Shown here piece after piece: positions 1 through 12,929 of a DNA stretch of 64,000 bases; within the stretch, counting starts at the first letter, position 1, and the number at the start of each line of letters is the position of its first letter. Below the pieces are notes generated by a model. The model did no database searches. It was given only the letters and a program-made list of their open reading frames with translations, and was not told where the DNA came from. Origin of the DNA: Mytilus edulis (taxonomy: Eukaryota; Mollusca; Bivalvia; Mytilida; Mytilidae). The position numbers and the translations under genes were made by a program. The stretch spans positions 67,034,241 through 67,098,240 of the forward strand of contig NC_092354.1 in assembly GCF_963676685.1 (NCBI RefSeq), written 5' to 3'.

Positions 1-101
1 GTTGAAGGCCGTACCTTGGCCTATAATGGTTTACTTTTATAAATTTTTATTTGGATGGAGAGTTGTCTCATTGGCACTCATACCACATCTTCCTATATAT
101 A
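1..101 (+). repeat. End of an abundant mussel-type dispersed repeat
   Basis: The window opens inside the 3' portion of a dispersed repeat with a TTGAAGG..TACCTTG..CCTATA block, then GTTGTCTCATTGGCA and CATACCACATCTTC. Other copies lie at 31750-32060, 41170-41470, 46676-47050, 52452-52605, 57172-57303 and 60640-61060. The body is outside the window. Confidence 0.75.
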
Positions 102-1770
102 TCATATGGTCCGATTATACGCGTACAGTTTGACCATATGAGTATACGCATATGGTCGTGACCATACGTGTATGGTCCTAACACTCATATGGTACGGAAC
201 ATAAGCATAGACAATTCGAATTGAGACGTACATACATATATTGTATAAGATGAGATGCATGTTTGTTCTTAAAAGAGTATACATCTTAGATATTTCATTA
301 TCTATTTGTCTTGTATCATGTATTATTTATTTTATTGATTAAGAAATGGAAACCGAAAATGACTAAATGCTACAACTGTGAGGAGGAGTCTGATTATGCA
401 AATATAATAATTGGTCATATAGCAACTAAACACCATGATGATAACTTCCTTTCAATGAAAGAAAAGTGTCTAAAAAGTGGAAAATATGAATATTAATCAA
501 GACATTACAATGTTGGTTCTGGTGTCGTTCGAAAAACTGGACAATCTAGCTGGTGATAGCAAATAATATACCCATTTTGTATTTGTCTATCATTGCTAAA
601 GGATCATATTTAGTCTAATGGACTATTCATTTCATTGTTGATTTTATCTGAAATTTTATTCAAATTTTGTGTTCAATGGCAATAAAAATGGGTTGGATTT
701 TGTGTGTGTGATTTTTATGTTTTTGCTTCGCATCATGGTGCGGAGCTATTGTTTCAGTCGAAATACACGCCATCTTGAATAAATTTCTTATCACGTATCT
801 ATAGATTCTAATTGGTTGCATTATAATGAGGCTAAGATACAGCAACAGCTTTTGGCTTAAATGCGATAAAGACAGAGTTTTCTCGTCCAGGATAAGACAT
901 CAAATGCCGAAAAATTAAATATGTGTAATTCAGTTCCGATCAACTGTCATTAATTCATGTTGGTTTTATTGTGCATACATTTCACAGATAAATTCAATTT
1001 TGAAATATCAATTATTAATACATGTTTAATTGCTTTGTTACTCTGCAATTTGCACGATTTGCTTTGCTAAACAATGTTCCTATACAATGTTTACAAAAAT
1101 GCATTATCTGTATTTTATAACTTCTGACAATATAGGCTCACCTCCAGAAAGGCACACTTCAAGAGTCGTGTCTAAATTTATAATTGTTTTCATTTTCAGC
1201 AAGAAATTTTATTTTTTTAAAAGCATGGGCGATAACGCACACTCTTAAAGTACATCCATTTTATATCGATCAAGATCTAAAAATAACACATTTCCAATAC
1301 TAATTTAATGACCACATACACACATATAACCTTAAATTAGTGTAGAGCGAAGCAGTCCTACAATAGCTTTTTAGAAGCTAAAACTTGTTTTATTAATAGG
1401 TATATTTTTTATTAATCTCCGGAGTTCACCAGAAGAAATATTATTAACTGTAAAATCAAAATGAATATAAGTTCCCTGCAAAATGTTCTAGACACCGTTT
1501 TGTTATGGATCAAGTTATTTCTAAATGAACACTGGAAAGTAGTTGTATAACGCTCGCCAAACAGAATATTTGCATTAAATTGAAAAAAAAAATATTTTGA
1601 TATGTTTTTGATGACTTAATGGTAATATTTGATACTGTCCTTCACTCAATTACAGTTATAAACTAGAAAAAAAAATCATTTCTTAAAGTCTAGAATACCT
1701 TCAAATTTTCGGTAAAAAAAAACCGGACGATTTCACAGTTACTCTCGAAACCCGGACAATAACAAACACT
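102..1770. other. AT-rich stretch, one possible zinc-finger fragment
   Basis: Apart from an ATATGGT/ACCATAT-rich palindromic patch near 100-200 and the short ORF at 359-496, nothing recognisable is seen. Confidence 0.4.
359..496 (+). CDS. Short ORF with a C2H2-like motif, doubtful
   Basis: A 45-residue ORF beginning MTKCYNCEEES. The order Cys-x2-Cys then, 15 residues later, His-x4-His-His resembles a single C2H2 or BED-type zinc finger as found in transposon proteins. There is no clear donor site at the end and no linked coding exon. It may be a remnant of a mobile-element protein or chance. Confidence 0.22.
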   Translation: MTKCYNCEEESDYANIIIGHIATKHHDDNFLSMKEKCLKSGKYEY

Positions 1771-1777
1771 ATTATAA

Positions 1778-1917
1778 GTTATATGGTTCGCTACTGACCC
1801 CATACGGATCCATAGAGGGTTAGTAAAATCCATAGGGGGTGAGGCCGGAGGCCGAGTCCCCTATGAATTTTATTCACCCTCTATGGATCCGTAGGGGGTC
1901 AGTAGTTAACCGTATAA
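1778..1917. repeat. 140-bp inverted repeat (foldback)
   Basis: Two arms of about 60 bp containing CTACTGACCCC and ACGGATCCATAGAGGGT face each other around a GC-rich loop (TGAGGCCGGAGGCCGAGT). A partial relative with ACCCCATACGG and CATAGGGGGTC lies at about 2038-2066. No target duplication was established. Confidence 0.75.
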
Positions 1918-3570
1918 CGAATTTATCGGACGCTGGACTTTTTCTGCAGCGTTTTGTTGAAAAATAAACAATGAAACACAACAACATTAATAGATGACGT
2001 CGCCATTAACGCGTCATGAACCCCATGTGAAACTTACTAACCCCATACGGTCTCATAGGGGGTCACCACGTGACGGCATTTAACCAATCACAACGTGATA
2101 ATTCATCTGTGGTCCGATAATTGTTTTTATTAAATACAAGGAAATTGAGCATCTTTGTTGAACAAAACATGTCTAGCATTAAATATAAAATGGGTAGTAA
2201 GGTTAAAAACTGTTATAATTACGAAATGTTCGTTATTTGAACTTATCGTATGTTTTATCACTCGAAAAAGCCCGAACTACAATGAAAAAATGGGCCAAAT
2301 CACTCGAAAAACCACGATTCTAGCCGGACACTATACCTTCCGTGGATAAAATATTAGTTAATATGCATGTAATGGTCGGTCGATGATATTAGATTATAAG
2401 ATATAGAAAAGAACAAATTATATTCAAGAAAGGCTAACAATAATTTGAAGCTATTGTACAAAGATCTCGTCTGTGCTAGCGTCATTGGCATAGAAACAAC
2501 AATAAACAAGAACTCACTTCATATTTTCAATACATCTTACCTTTAATACAAAATATTTCGTAATCCATCAAAATGTACAATAAATCTACGAAGGTTCTTC
2601 ATAGAGGTTTAATACAATATGTTCGTTTGATAATTTTTCATATAAACTTAACTCGATATAAGCAGTGCGTAGATAAATTTATTAAAAGGCCAACCAATAA
2701 TTTGAACAAAAAAATATTATAATCTGTGCCAGGTTTGATTTAACACGGAATGAAAATTCGTTGAACTTAAACTATATCATTAAATCGAATTCAATACTAG
2801 CATTACTAATTGTGTTTTGAATTGAAAGGAAAAAAACACCTAAATCATACATATTGTATTTAAAAGGGTTAATCATTAGTTCGATCATTAAAATACACAT
2901 GATTTAATGGATATTATTATACAACCATATTCGTTTTGATTTCACTATACTATGTTCAGTACACTACTTAGAATAAACCTTTCGATCGGACATTAAAAAA
3001 TACTAACAATGATAATTTTATTGTTCGAAAAACCATTGAAAATTTTGCAGTCATTTCCAACGGTTCATGTATACGCAGAATATTACACTTGAATTTTTTC
3101 GTAGATGTCATAATACAGAATTAATTTCTTTAACTAAAAATATATACAAATTCTTGGTATTTAATTCTATATAATTGATATAAATTCGTGTTTTTTTTTC
3201 CACACGATTGATTAAGTTAGATCAACTGAGTATAAGATGTGTGCCTACACTTTCTGTCAATGATTACGACAATAAACAACTTACAGTTTAAGCATTCTCT
3301 CCAACCTCTGTATCTTTGGAAAGCTAATATTGATTCTAAAACAAAACATAATTTAAAGAACCGTCTTTAATATAAAGTTGGAAAAAAACGCCGACTTTCA
3401 ATGGAAATTTTTTCTCCTTTTCTTCAGTTTTACAACAAAACTACAGGATACATGTGAGTGTGCATGTGTGGTATTTACCAAAATTGATATATCTTGTAAA
3501 TGCTAAGGAGCAAATTACAAATTTGACTATGTGTACATATATTGAACAAAATGAAAAAGTAAAATCACAA
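1918..3570. other. AT-rich stretch with no gene seen
   Basis: Many stops in all frames and no exon with convincing splice signals or family match. Only the partial relative of the 1778 inverted repeat near 2040 stands out. Confidence 0.4.
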
Positions 3571-3578
3571 AGATACTG

Positions 3579-4446
3579 AACTCCTAGAAAATTTCAAAAC
3601 GGAAAGTTCCTAATCATATGGCAAAATCAAAGCCTCAAACATATTAAACAGATGGACATTAACACCTGACTTAGTACAGACACTTTCTTATATATGAAAT
3701 AGTGAATTTAACCTGGTCTTATAGCTAGCTAAACCTCTCACTTGTATGAAAGTGATAAGAAATATTTACAAAATTTAGCAAATGAATTAATTCATGTGAC
3801 AAGCAATTAATCCAAACAAAAAATGAAATATTCTTATTTTGAAAATATTTTTTAAACGAAGGACATATTTAAAAGATCGTAATCAACGACAACCAACGAA
3901 TTACAAGCTTGTGTTTTACAGATCAAATTTTACTTACCAGACTTATACATAAGAAACTAACATTTGTGAGTATCACTATACCATGTTTTATTTCCAGAGA
4001 ATATAGCCAACACTTTGTTAACAATTTAATAACTTCCACTAGGTAAATGATAACATTACGGGTTTTAAATGGCTGAAAGAAGTTTTGTTTTCACACATAA
4101 AGAATCCTTGTCATTATTTGTTTTGCGGTTTTTAATATCATCCAGCAAAGATTTGAATACAGAGTTTAAAAAAAGAACACATAAGCACTTCATTCGAACA
4201 GGTAAGAAGACACACTTATTCATATCAGAAAAACATCTGATATAACAAAATGTGTTTTACATTTTATGCTTGTTGTTCCTTCTTTCAGGACCTACAAATA
4301 TTAATTTTTTGCAGTATTCTGCATTTTCTACTCAAGACCATGCCTGTACCAAATCAGGATTTTGATAGTTGATATCCATTCGTTTGATGTGTTTGAGCTT
4401 TTAATATTGCCATTTGATTAAGGACTTTCCGTTTTGAATTTTCCTC
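3579..4446. repeat. 870-bp element with 100-bp inverted ends
   Basis: The left end (3579-3680: TTCAAAACGGAAAGT, ATATGGCAAAATCAAA, GACTTAGTACAGAC) is the reverse complement of 4340-4446 with modest divergence. A one-ended copy lies at 49010-49155 in an MTFMT intron. The interior near 3990-4330 resembles 11050-11310. This looks like a non-autonomous DNA element; its right end abuts the Helentron-like element at 4460. Confidence 0.6.
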
Positions 4447-4459
4447 TCAGTTCGTTTTT

Positions 4460-6293
4460 AGCTCACCTGGCCCGAAGGGCCAAGTGAGCTTTTCTCATCA
4501 CTTGGCGTCCGTCGTCCGTCGTCGTCCGTCGTCGTCCGTCGTCGTCCGTCGTCGTCCGTCGTCGTCCGTCGTCGTTAACTTTTACAAAAATCTTCTCCTC
4601 TGAAACTACTGGGCCAAATCAAACCAAACTTGGCCACAATCATCATTGGGGTATCTAGTTTAAAAAATGTGTGGCGTGACCCGGTCAACCAACCAAGATG
4701 GCCGCCACGGCTAAAAATAGAACATAGGGGTAAAATGCAGTTTTTGGCTTATAACTCAAAAACCAAAGCATTTAGAGCAAATCTGACATGGGGTAAAAAT
4801 GTTTATCAGGTCAAGATCTATCTGCCCTGAAATTTTCAGATGAATCGGTCAATCGGTTGTTGGGTTGCTGCCCCTGAATTGGTAATTTTGAAGAAATTTT
4901 GCTGTTTTTGGTTATTATCTTGAATATTATTATAGTTAGAGATAAACTGTAAACAGCAATAATGTTCAGCAAAGTAAGATCTACAAATAAGTCAACATGA
5001 CCAAAATGGTCAGTTGACCCGTTTAGGAGTTATTGCCCTTTATAGTCAATTTTTAACCATTTTTCGTTAATTAAAGTAATCTTTTACAAAAATCTTCTCC
5101 TCTGAAACTACTTGGCCAAATTAATCCAAACTTGGCCACAATCATCTTTGGGGTATCTAGTTTAAAAAATGTGTGGCGTGACCTGGTCAACCAACCAAGA
5201 TGGCCGCCACGGCTAAAAATAGAACAAAGGGGTAAAATGCAGTTTTTGGCTTATAACTCAAAAACCAAAGCATTTTGAGGAAATCTGACATGGGATAAAA
5301 ATGTTTATCAGGTCAAGATCTATCTGCCCTAAAATTTTCAGATGAATCGGTCAATCGGTTGTTGGGTTGCTGCCCCTGAATTGGTAATTTTGAGGAAATT
5401 TTGCTGTTTTTGGTTATTATCTTGAATATTATTATAGATAGAGATAAACTGTAAACAGCAATAATGTTCAGCAAAGTAAGATCTACAAATAAGTCAACAT
5501 GACCAAAGTGGTCAGTTGACCCATTTAGGAGTTATTGCCCTTTATAGTCAATTTTTAACCATATTTCGTAAATTAAAGTAATCTTTTACAAAAATCTTCT
5601 CCTCTGAAACTACTTGGCCAAATTAATCCAAACTTGGCCACAATCATCTTTGGGGTATCTAGTTAAAAAATGTGTGGCGTGACCTGGTCAACCAACCAAG
5701 ATGGCCGCCACCGCTAAAAATAGAACATAGGGGTAAAATGCAGTTTTTGGCTTATAACTCAAAAACCAAAGCATTTTGAGGAAATCTGACAGGGGATAAA
5801 AATGTTTATCAGGTCAAGAACTATCTGCCCTGAAATTTTCAGATGAATCGGTCAATTGGTTGTTGGGTTGCTGCCCCTGAATTGGTAATTTTGAAGAAAT
5901 TTTGCTGTTTTTGGTTATTATCTTGAATATTATTATAGTTAGAGATAAACTGTAAACAGCAATAATGTTCAGCAAAGTAAGATCTACAAATACGTCAACA
6001 TGACCTAAATGGTCAATTGACCCCTTAAGGAGTTATTGCCCTTTATAGTCAATTTTTAACAATTTTCATTAATTTGGTAAATTTATGTAAATTTTTACCA
6101 AATATAGTTCTCTGTTACTAATGGGCAAAGTTCATGATAGATATAATTGTAAGAAGCAAAATCGGTCAGTAAAGTAAGAACTTCAAACACATCACCATCA
6201 CCAAAATACAATTTTGTCATGAATCCATTTGTGTCCTTTGTTTAATATGCACATAGACCAAGGTGAGCGACACAGGCTCTTTAGAGCCTCTAG
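4460..6293 (+). mobile_element. Helentron-like non-autonomous element, family A
   Basis: The 5' end reads AGCTCACCTGGCC with a GGCCCGAAGGGCC palindrome, followed by a CGTCCGTCGT microsatellite (4505-4576). Three tandem units of 502 bp follow, with the shared ACAAAAATCTTCTCC at 4584, 5086 and 5588. The 3' end has AGGTGAGC, the inverse of the 5' GCTCACCT, then a perfect hairpin AGGCTCTTTAGAGCCT (6274-6289), then CTAG followed by T. A terminal hairpin with CTRR and subterminal inverted repeats is the known Helitron/Helentron pattern. No Rep/helicase is encoded. Small ORFs in the units are fortuitous. Confidence 0.75.
4505..4576 (+). repeat. GTCGTCC-type microsatellite
   Basis: Repeated CGTCCGTCGT over about 70 bp at the 5' side of the family A element. 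The same kind of tract occurs as GTC repeats at 44110-44130 and GGC repeats at 53025-53042 in families B and C. Confidence 0.85.
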
Positions 6294-6296
6294 TTT

Positions 6297-7790
6297 GTGC
6301 TTTCTACAATATATGCTGGTTCATTGGTCAAAGTATTTTTTTTTCTTTTGGTCCTCCAGAAGAAATACCAAGTTATGATGTGCTTGTATTTAAGCATTAG
6401 GTTGGAAAGACCTATACATGAGTATTTTTGGTTTATTCATTTAATTTATATCATATGCGTGTTAATTTACACCGGTAATGTAGTTTAACCTTGCATTTTA
6501 TTTATCACTCTATCTGTTAATAAAAGTAATATAGGCTATTATAAAAATTAAACTTACCAAATGATTACAACGCAACATGAGAAATAAATTAACTCTTATA
6601 AATCCAAAAACATATTCACATGACTTTAAACTAGTACGGCACTTATCATCCTTGTGCCAATTAATCTGACCTATATTTAATATGTAACTGAAACTTCCTT
6701 TTGACACAAGCACTTCAGTTTGTTTTAGTGAAATCATTACTACAAAAATCAACTTAATCGTTCATCCTATGAGTGATGTCATGTGAGAAAAAGGATAGTT
6801 CTTTCATTGTCAGGCAGTCTTAATAAGATAAGCATAATGGCTACATTGGTAGTAATTAGAATTATGTTTATCTAAATGTATGGTTCGTGCTTGAAATTAA
6901 AAGGAGTTGTCTGTTGTCGTGCGCTCGGAGACCAATTGCATGTACCTGATTTGTGTGGAGGTAAATTAGGGAGATTATTATAAAATGTTGTAAAAAAACT
7001 GCATACTTGTCGATTTTTAGTTGTTATTGTTGCTTTAGCCTTTCACCATTTTTTTTCGAAAGTAAAGAAAAAACACAACCCATACGACAAAATGCATTGC
7101 CTTATAACTTATGTTATGGTTTTATTATGTATTGTACTTATTGCACCCGTCATGTTGCTCATGTTAGTACAACGCCTATTCGATAGATCAATTCTTGAAG
7201 AAGTTACGACATTATTTACTTTTCTATTATCATCTGTAAAACGGGTATTCAATAACGATCAACCAACTCGTGATGGCGTCCGTGAAATTTACGAAGGGAT
7301 GATTTTAACTACACTATTTGGAACTCTTGCATCAATAGTTCTTATAATTGATAACTTCAAAATTATGTCACATCTGTTTATTTTTCTATAAAAGTAAATG
7401 CACTTTAATTCTCAACTCAAAATATGATATTCCCAATTGCTATTAAACATGTTAAATGTGAAAATGGTTTGGTTTTAAATGTCACTATGATGATAAATAG
7501 TTAATGTGGCTAGACATGAATTCCTTTTACTGAATTTAACACCTGTTCATTTGCTGAATATAATATCTTATTTTTCTCTTCTATACATTGTACATACCTA
7601 AATGTAATCTGATAAATTTGATAGTATAAAAACATGTTTTTTTCTGGTCTGAGAAACCGGTAAAATAGATAATCTCCCATTTTAATTTATTATAATTAGT
7701 TTATGATTTAAATGAAAGTGTCAACAATAGTTCTACAGTGTACACTTGACACTACAATTTCACAAATATTTAACTTATATACAAAAGAAG
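6297..7790. repeat. Segmental duplication unit A (right part)
   Basis: Resembles 11590-12550 in order: the CTCCAGAAGAA and GCATTAGGTT block (6350 and 11600), a CACATGACT and TAGTACG block (6615 and 11860), CATCCTATGA (6763 and 12001), and ATGATGATAAATA (7487 and 12287). Unit A is longer between the last two blocks and there holds the ORF at 7092. Together with 3990-4330 it forms a diverged duplicate of 10.3-12.6 kb. Confidence 0.6.
7092..7391 (+). CDS. Unrecognised 99-aa ORF with two membrane segments
   Basis: True ATG start after ACAAA. Residues about 5-27 are a strongly hydrophobic stretch (TYVMVLLCIVLIAPVMLLML). A polar middle (30-68) contains charged residues, and residues 71-88 form a second hydrophobic stretch ending in IDNF. 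The polar loop looks more protein-like than its surroundings, but no family is recognised and no linked exons were found. The segment is absent from the paralogous duplicate at 12 kb. It could be a small membrane protein, an exon, or chance. Confidence 0.3.
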   Translation: MHCLITYVMVLLCIVLIAPVMLLMLVQRLFDRSILEEVTTLFTFLLSSVKRVFNNDQPTRDGVREIYEGMILTTLFGTLASIVLIIDNFKIMSHLFIFL

Positions 7791-8164
7791 GAGCTACTTT
7801 GGGTAAAACATATGTATGTTAAAGTCGCGGCAAACATGCAATATACCTACCTTCAGATTTACACATATGGTAGTAAATATCTCCGTATTTCAACTCTTAT
7901 TATGTCATCTTCTCATACATCTTTTACTACCGTGTATATACGTAAAAATTGAACTGCGTTATATTCTCATTATCATAAGTACTTTATCTCTTCAATTTGA
8001 CAACCAATGCCAATGAATATATAAAACATATCATGACCTTAGCAATGATTTGATATATTATCGAAAGTGTTATAAACTATTTGCAAAATCCATTCTCTTT
8101 AATAGTTTCCGGCTGTCACTAAGCGTTACAAAAAATGATATCTTTAATATTATTATATACTAGT

Positions 8165-8930
8165 ACTTAGAGTAAGTAACTTATTATTTCTAGCATTTAA
8201 TTTACGTGAATTCCATATATTCCGATATGGTGCTTAGTGGACTGATATTAAAAATGTATCAACTGTTTTCGGTTAAGATGACATGCCTTTTCTTAACTGT
8301 ATCGCATGGTTGGCATTTCGATGTCATTTCCAAAAAAATACGCACCAGTAGTACCTTTGCAGTTAAAACATAACGACGTCAAGTACAAAGCAAATATTAG
8401 GAGACAGAAACAATATATCATGTAAAATGCAAAGCAAATGTTTCAATAAATCCAGTTTTAAAGTTTTAAAAATAGTTCATTTAGTATTTCTTTTGCTGAA
8501 GTATATGATTAAAAGATACAAATATATAAAACAAACACATCAAGAACATCCAGTACTGGTTCATCTAATTTTGTAATGGTATCATTATATTGTTTGATTT
8601 CATTTTAAACTTTTAAATGCAATTGACAAACAGATATTTTATTTGAAGGATGGTCGAGGTCATTAAAAGTACTTATCATATACTTAGACTAAATAACATA
8701 TGATTTTTCCCGTATGATAATAGCATTAAATTAAAGTATTTTCCATATTTTTCGATTTGGTGCTTAGCGGGCTGATATGAAAAGTTTATCACATGCTTCG
8801 ATTGTTATCACATGCCTTTCCGTAACGTTATCACATGGCATTCCGGTGATACTCGGCAAATTCCGGAAAATACACCTCAATGCTACGTTTTCAGTGAAAA
8901 ACATTACAAAGTAGTGTACAAAACAATTAT
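8165..8930. repeat. Two tandem diverged copies of a 250-bp repeat
   Basis: Copy 1 about 8165-8400 and copy 2 about 8680-8930 share CTTAGA..AAATAAC or AAGTAAC, GGTGCTTAG(T/C)GG(A/G)CTGATAT, ACATGCC and a CCGGAAAATAC- or CCAAAAAAATACGCACC-type tail. The stretch 7790-8165 shows nothing recognisable. Probably non-autonomous element copies. Confidence 0.55.
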
Positions 8931-9314
8931 TTGAATACTGGAAAGTATATTGTGTAAAATGATTAAATTAAATTAAAAAAAAAAAAAAAAAAAAATTAAA
9001 TAAATGCATTTTTTAAGTTTTTTTCTGAAACATAATTTAGAAAGTTACTTTAAAAAAGTTGACTTTTCCAAACAATGTTCATTATGTATATTGTTGAATT
9101 ATTTTTTTGTCGATTCGTCCATATTAAAATGTGTTTTTTTTTTCTCTGTTGAGGCATATGATAGAAAGATTTCATATTGAATGTATCAAATTTGGGGTCC
9201 GACGTCCGTGAACTTTTTACTCTTTCAACTTATTTTCGGGAATCACGTAAAAGGATCAATATATGAATCTGTTATTTTTCTCTACTGTTGAAGCATATGA
9301 TAAAAAGATCATAC

Positions 9315-9437
9315 CATGTCATTTTTCATATCGCATGTATTATCAGCCCTCGGTCAATATCAGCCCTCGAGCCATGCGGCTCTTGGGCTGATATTGAACC
9401 TAGAGCTGATAATACATGCGATATGAAAAATGCCATG
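9315..9437. repeat. 123-bp near-perfect hairpin
   Basis: The left arm CATGTCATTTTTCATATCGC through TATTATCAGC pairs with the right arm GCTGATAATACATGCGAT through AATGCCATG, around a core with AGCCCTCGAGCC. A degenerate relative (AAGCCCTCGGTCAATATTAG) is at about 9535-9625. Confidence 0.8.
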
Positions 9438-9751
9438 TAATAATCTGATAATACCAAGTCCCCATGCGTTTAATTCCATTTACGGACATTATATTAGCAA
9501 GTGAAGCATATCTTAAAAATATCATAACATTTCATTTTTCTTATCAGCTGAATTAGAAGCCCTCGGTCAATATTAGAACTCGAGCTTTATCCATTGGGCT
9601 GATAATACATTTGATATAAAATTGAACTAATAATAATACAAGAATTCTATACTTTAGCTTAACATTCTACGAAAATAGAAAGGGAACAATATATTAAGTG
9701 GCCTATAAAATTCTACAAATTGAAGAAATCAAATACTATCAACACCTAAAA

Positions 9752-9909
9752 ATGAAAAGAAGGAACGAACCCGAGGAAATCCAGGAGTTAAACTCATATG
9801 CTATTAATGGGAGGATAAGACGTTTCTTCCTCACTAGAAGGAATCGTTGTGCTATACTTATTTCAAACAATGAGAATGCTATCGACTTGAATTATAACAG
9901 TATGTGGGT
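9752..9909 (+). CDS. Possible unassigned exon, doubtful
   Basis: An open segment begins ATG (MKRRNEPEEIQEL), is rich in Arg, Lys and Glu with RIRRFFLTRRNR, and runs to TATGTGG directly before a good donor, GTAAGC (9910-9915). No partner exon or family is recognised. Listed because composition and donor fit a coding exon better than most small ORFs here. Confidence 0.2.
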
Positions 9910-10274
9910 AAGCACAATGTTTTGAAGCACGAAGGAAATTATCATAATTGGTTTAAATTAGTTTTTTAGTCAAGATTGCACCAGCAATATAGTAAAGCCA
10001 CATTCAAATCTATGCATAAAGCTTTTGTTTTTGAGTATCAAATATAATTAAAAAAGACAAATTGTTGCATTTTTTACAGTTTTAAATTGTATTTGAACCC
10101 TGTAAAGAGAATTTCAAAAACACTTATTCAAACTACAAATTCAGATATTTGACATATATTATATTTTCCTTTATTTTTTGTATAGCATGTTGTTAGAAAA
10201 AAGTGCCAGTTATCTATATTATCCTTATTGGAAAACCTCAAGAAAGATAAAAAAAAAAAAAAAAAAAAAAAGAA

Positions 10275-12600
10275 AGGTAATATAATAATTTTCATAACAT
10301 TCATAGATATAATTATTATTGTTATCAATGTCATCATCATCTAACTAAATGTTTACAAAAACAATTCAGTTAAGAAGATGAATCTACCTAATATCTAAGC
10401 AATACATGAAAATATAGTTCTAATCATATGCGCATGATTTACAAATACTTCCAGATTTATCATCATAGTATTCATTACTATGACCTAAATTTAATAGCAA
10501 ACCTAAATTTCCGCGTGATAAATGCATTTTAGTTTTTATATAAAAATACAAATACTAAATTGATCTATGAAACATCATATGAATAATATCCTGTGCGGAA
10601 ATTATCTTTTAAAGGTCTTTAATTTCACTATCAAATATACTGATGATGACCTGTAACTCAATAACCAGAATTGCAAAGACTGCTTGCATTTCATATATCC
10701 AGGTAACATGAGATTAAAGAAGCTACCAATTACTAAAGTTTTATTCAAATCATGATCTTTTTCTCAATATTGACATATATGTACGACTATAAACTAGATC
10801 TCTTACAAACATGGTGATTTCATATTTTCAATCGGCAATTCTCATTTCTCACCAAAACATAGCCAGTGTCATTTCGTGCTGCGTTTAAATTTCACAACTT
10901 CTATGATACGCTTGTGAATATTAAAACTATATGGACTTCTTCTACGAGCATCTGATTGCCTGGTACGTTTTCAAACTAACGCAGATTCACCTGATAAGTT
11001 GTCGAGTAAATATTCAGAATTGACAAAAATAAGATGCAAGAATATTTCAGTACTTCGAGTTGGTAAACGATAACAATGCGGGTTTATAAATGACTGAAAG
11101 AAGTTTTGTTTTCACACATAAAGAACCTTTGTCATTATTTTTTGCGGTTTATATCACCCACTGGTGTTTTTTTTTATACAAATTTTAAAATAAAAACACG
11201 CCTGCATTTCATTCAAACAGGAGAGAAGTGAATATCCACTGACACTGCAAAAACAATTTACATTAGAAGATGTTTTCACATCTTATATTTCTTCTTCCTG
11301 CTTTCAGGATCTACACATATTAAATATAAAAAATAAATCATCTTTTTACTTTTGGTATGCATAAATATTTAATAAGTATTTCTTTCGAATAGTCTTAGTT
11401 GCTTTACATTCCATATCAAAAACAACGCATGTATGACAATAAAAGACATTATTGGCGATTGATCGAAACTAATTTAAAATCCGGTTTACAAACTATAACT
11501 AAGGAAAATACATCAAATATAAGAGAAGAAGTACGACACAACAGAAACACAACAATAAAATATATGAAAGTCCATAAGTTAAAGTATAATTTTCTTTTGA
11601 TTCTCCAGAAGAAGTATCAATAAATGCTTGTATTTGAGCATTAGGTTTGAAAGACCTCAATGAATAATGTTGTTTTACTTAGTTCATATTTAATACATTT
11701 TAATTAGGTCTGTGTTGTAGTTTAACTTTGCAATTTATTCATCAATCTATCTGTTTATAAAAAAAACTCATGCAATTAGGGAAAATAAACTTACCAAAAA
11801 GACGCAACGTGAGAAATAAGATAATTCTTATAACATGTATAAATTCAAAAATCGTTTTCACATGACTATAACGTAGTACGACACTTATTGTCCTTGTGCC
11901 AATTAATATGAACTCAATTAAAAATTTAACTGAATCTTCCTTGTGACACAAGCACTTCAGTTTTAGTAACATTATTACTATAAAACTGTTCTAGTTTGTT
12001 CATCCTATGAATGGTGACATGCGAGGACAGGGTGATTCGTCCATTGACAGACAGTGGTCATGAAATTAACATTATGACTATATTAGAATTATATATGTCT
12101 TATGTACCAAGTCAGGAATATGGCGCTTGTTATCAAATAGTTCGTGTCTGTGTATGCTATCGTTTGTTTTGGTTGCTCTTCTGTGACCTGCTGTTCCTTT
12201 GTTTTCCTTTTATAGTTGATGAGTTTCCCTCAGTATATTTCGCAACCTCGATTTCCTTTCTCTGGATCGATTTATTAAATTGAACTATGATGATAAATAA
12301 TAGATGTGGCTAGACGTGGGTTAAATTACTGAATGTAATATCATAAAATAGATATACTATCTTATTTTCTATTCTGTAGATGTGTTATTAGAAAAATTTG
12401 AGCAACCGATTAAATACGCTCTCCCTTTCAATTTCATATAATTTATTTATTATTTAAAAGAAAGTGTCAACAAGGGTTGTACAGTGATTTCATATCATAT
12501 AGCTTTCGCTTGACACTTTAATAACACAAAAAAAATGTATTTATGTACAAAAGAACGCCTGAATTAGTGGTTTTATAACTTTTTCAAACAGACATAAGAT
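10275..12600. repeat. Segmental duplication unit B
   Basis: Its start (10275-10560: AATATCTAAGCAATACATGAAA, ATATGCGCATGATT, AAATACTTCCAGA, GACCTAAATTTA) recurs at 12930-13240, and its body recurs at 3990-4330 and 6297-7790. The pattern means three diverged units in tandem order rather than a single dispersed repeat. Segment 12011-12285 replaces the 7092 ORF segment and contains a short piece of a common mussel repeat. Confidence 0.6.
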
Positions 12601-12929
12601 ATGGTGATTAATACTTGCGATTTCGTATAATTTATGTCATACTTCAGATTTTCAATAATATGACTGTTATGGTTTCCAGAGGAAACAAATGATTTTGTTT
12701 CTTTGAAGAAAGTCCATACAGATCCTTGAAATGATCATGTTTTGTGCTGACTTATGTCGCCTAGACAAGATTGGAGACATCAAGTACACTTCATGAATTA
12801 AAAGCATTTTTTTTTAATTTCAATAACAAATATAAGTCAATACCCAGAAAAAGATACTATATACTTCTTTTACTTACCATGTATATCCCTGAAACAAACT
12901 ACTTGATAACTTTCATAAATACAATAGTT

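Noticed and set aside
4630..4830. 66-codon ORF MATIIIGVSSLKNV.. also seen at 23404-23616 and 22415-22663
   Set aside because: It recurs only because the 502-bp repeat unit recurs; reading is not preserved across all units and no protein family is recognised.
10128..10340. Minus ORF with poly-Phe
   Set aside because: Translation of an A-run, not a protein.
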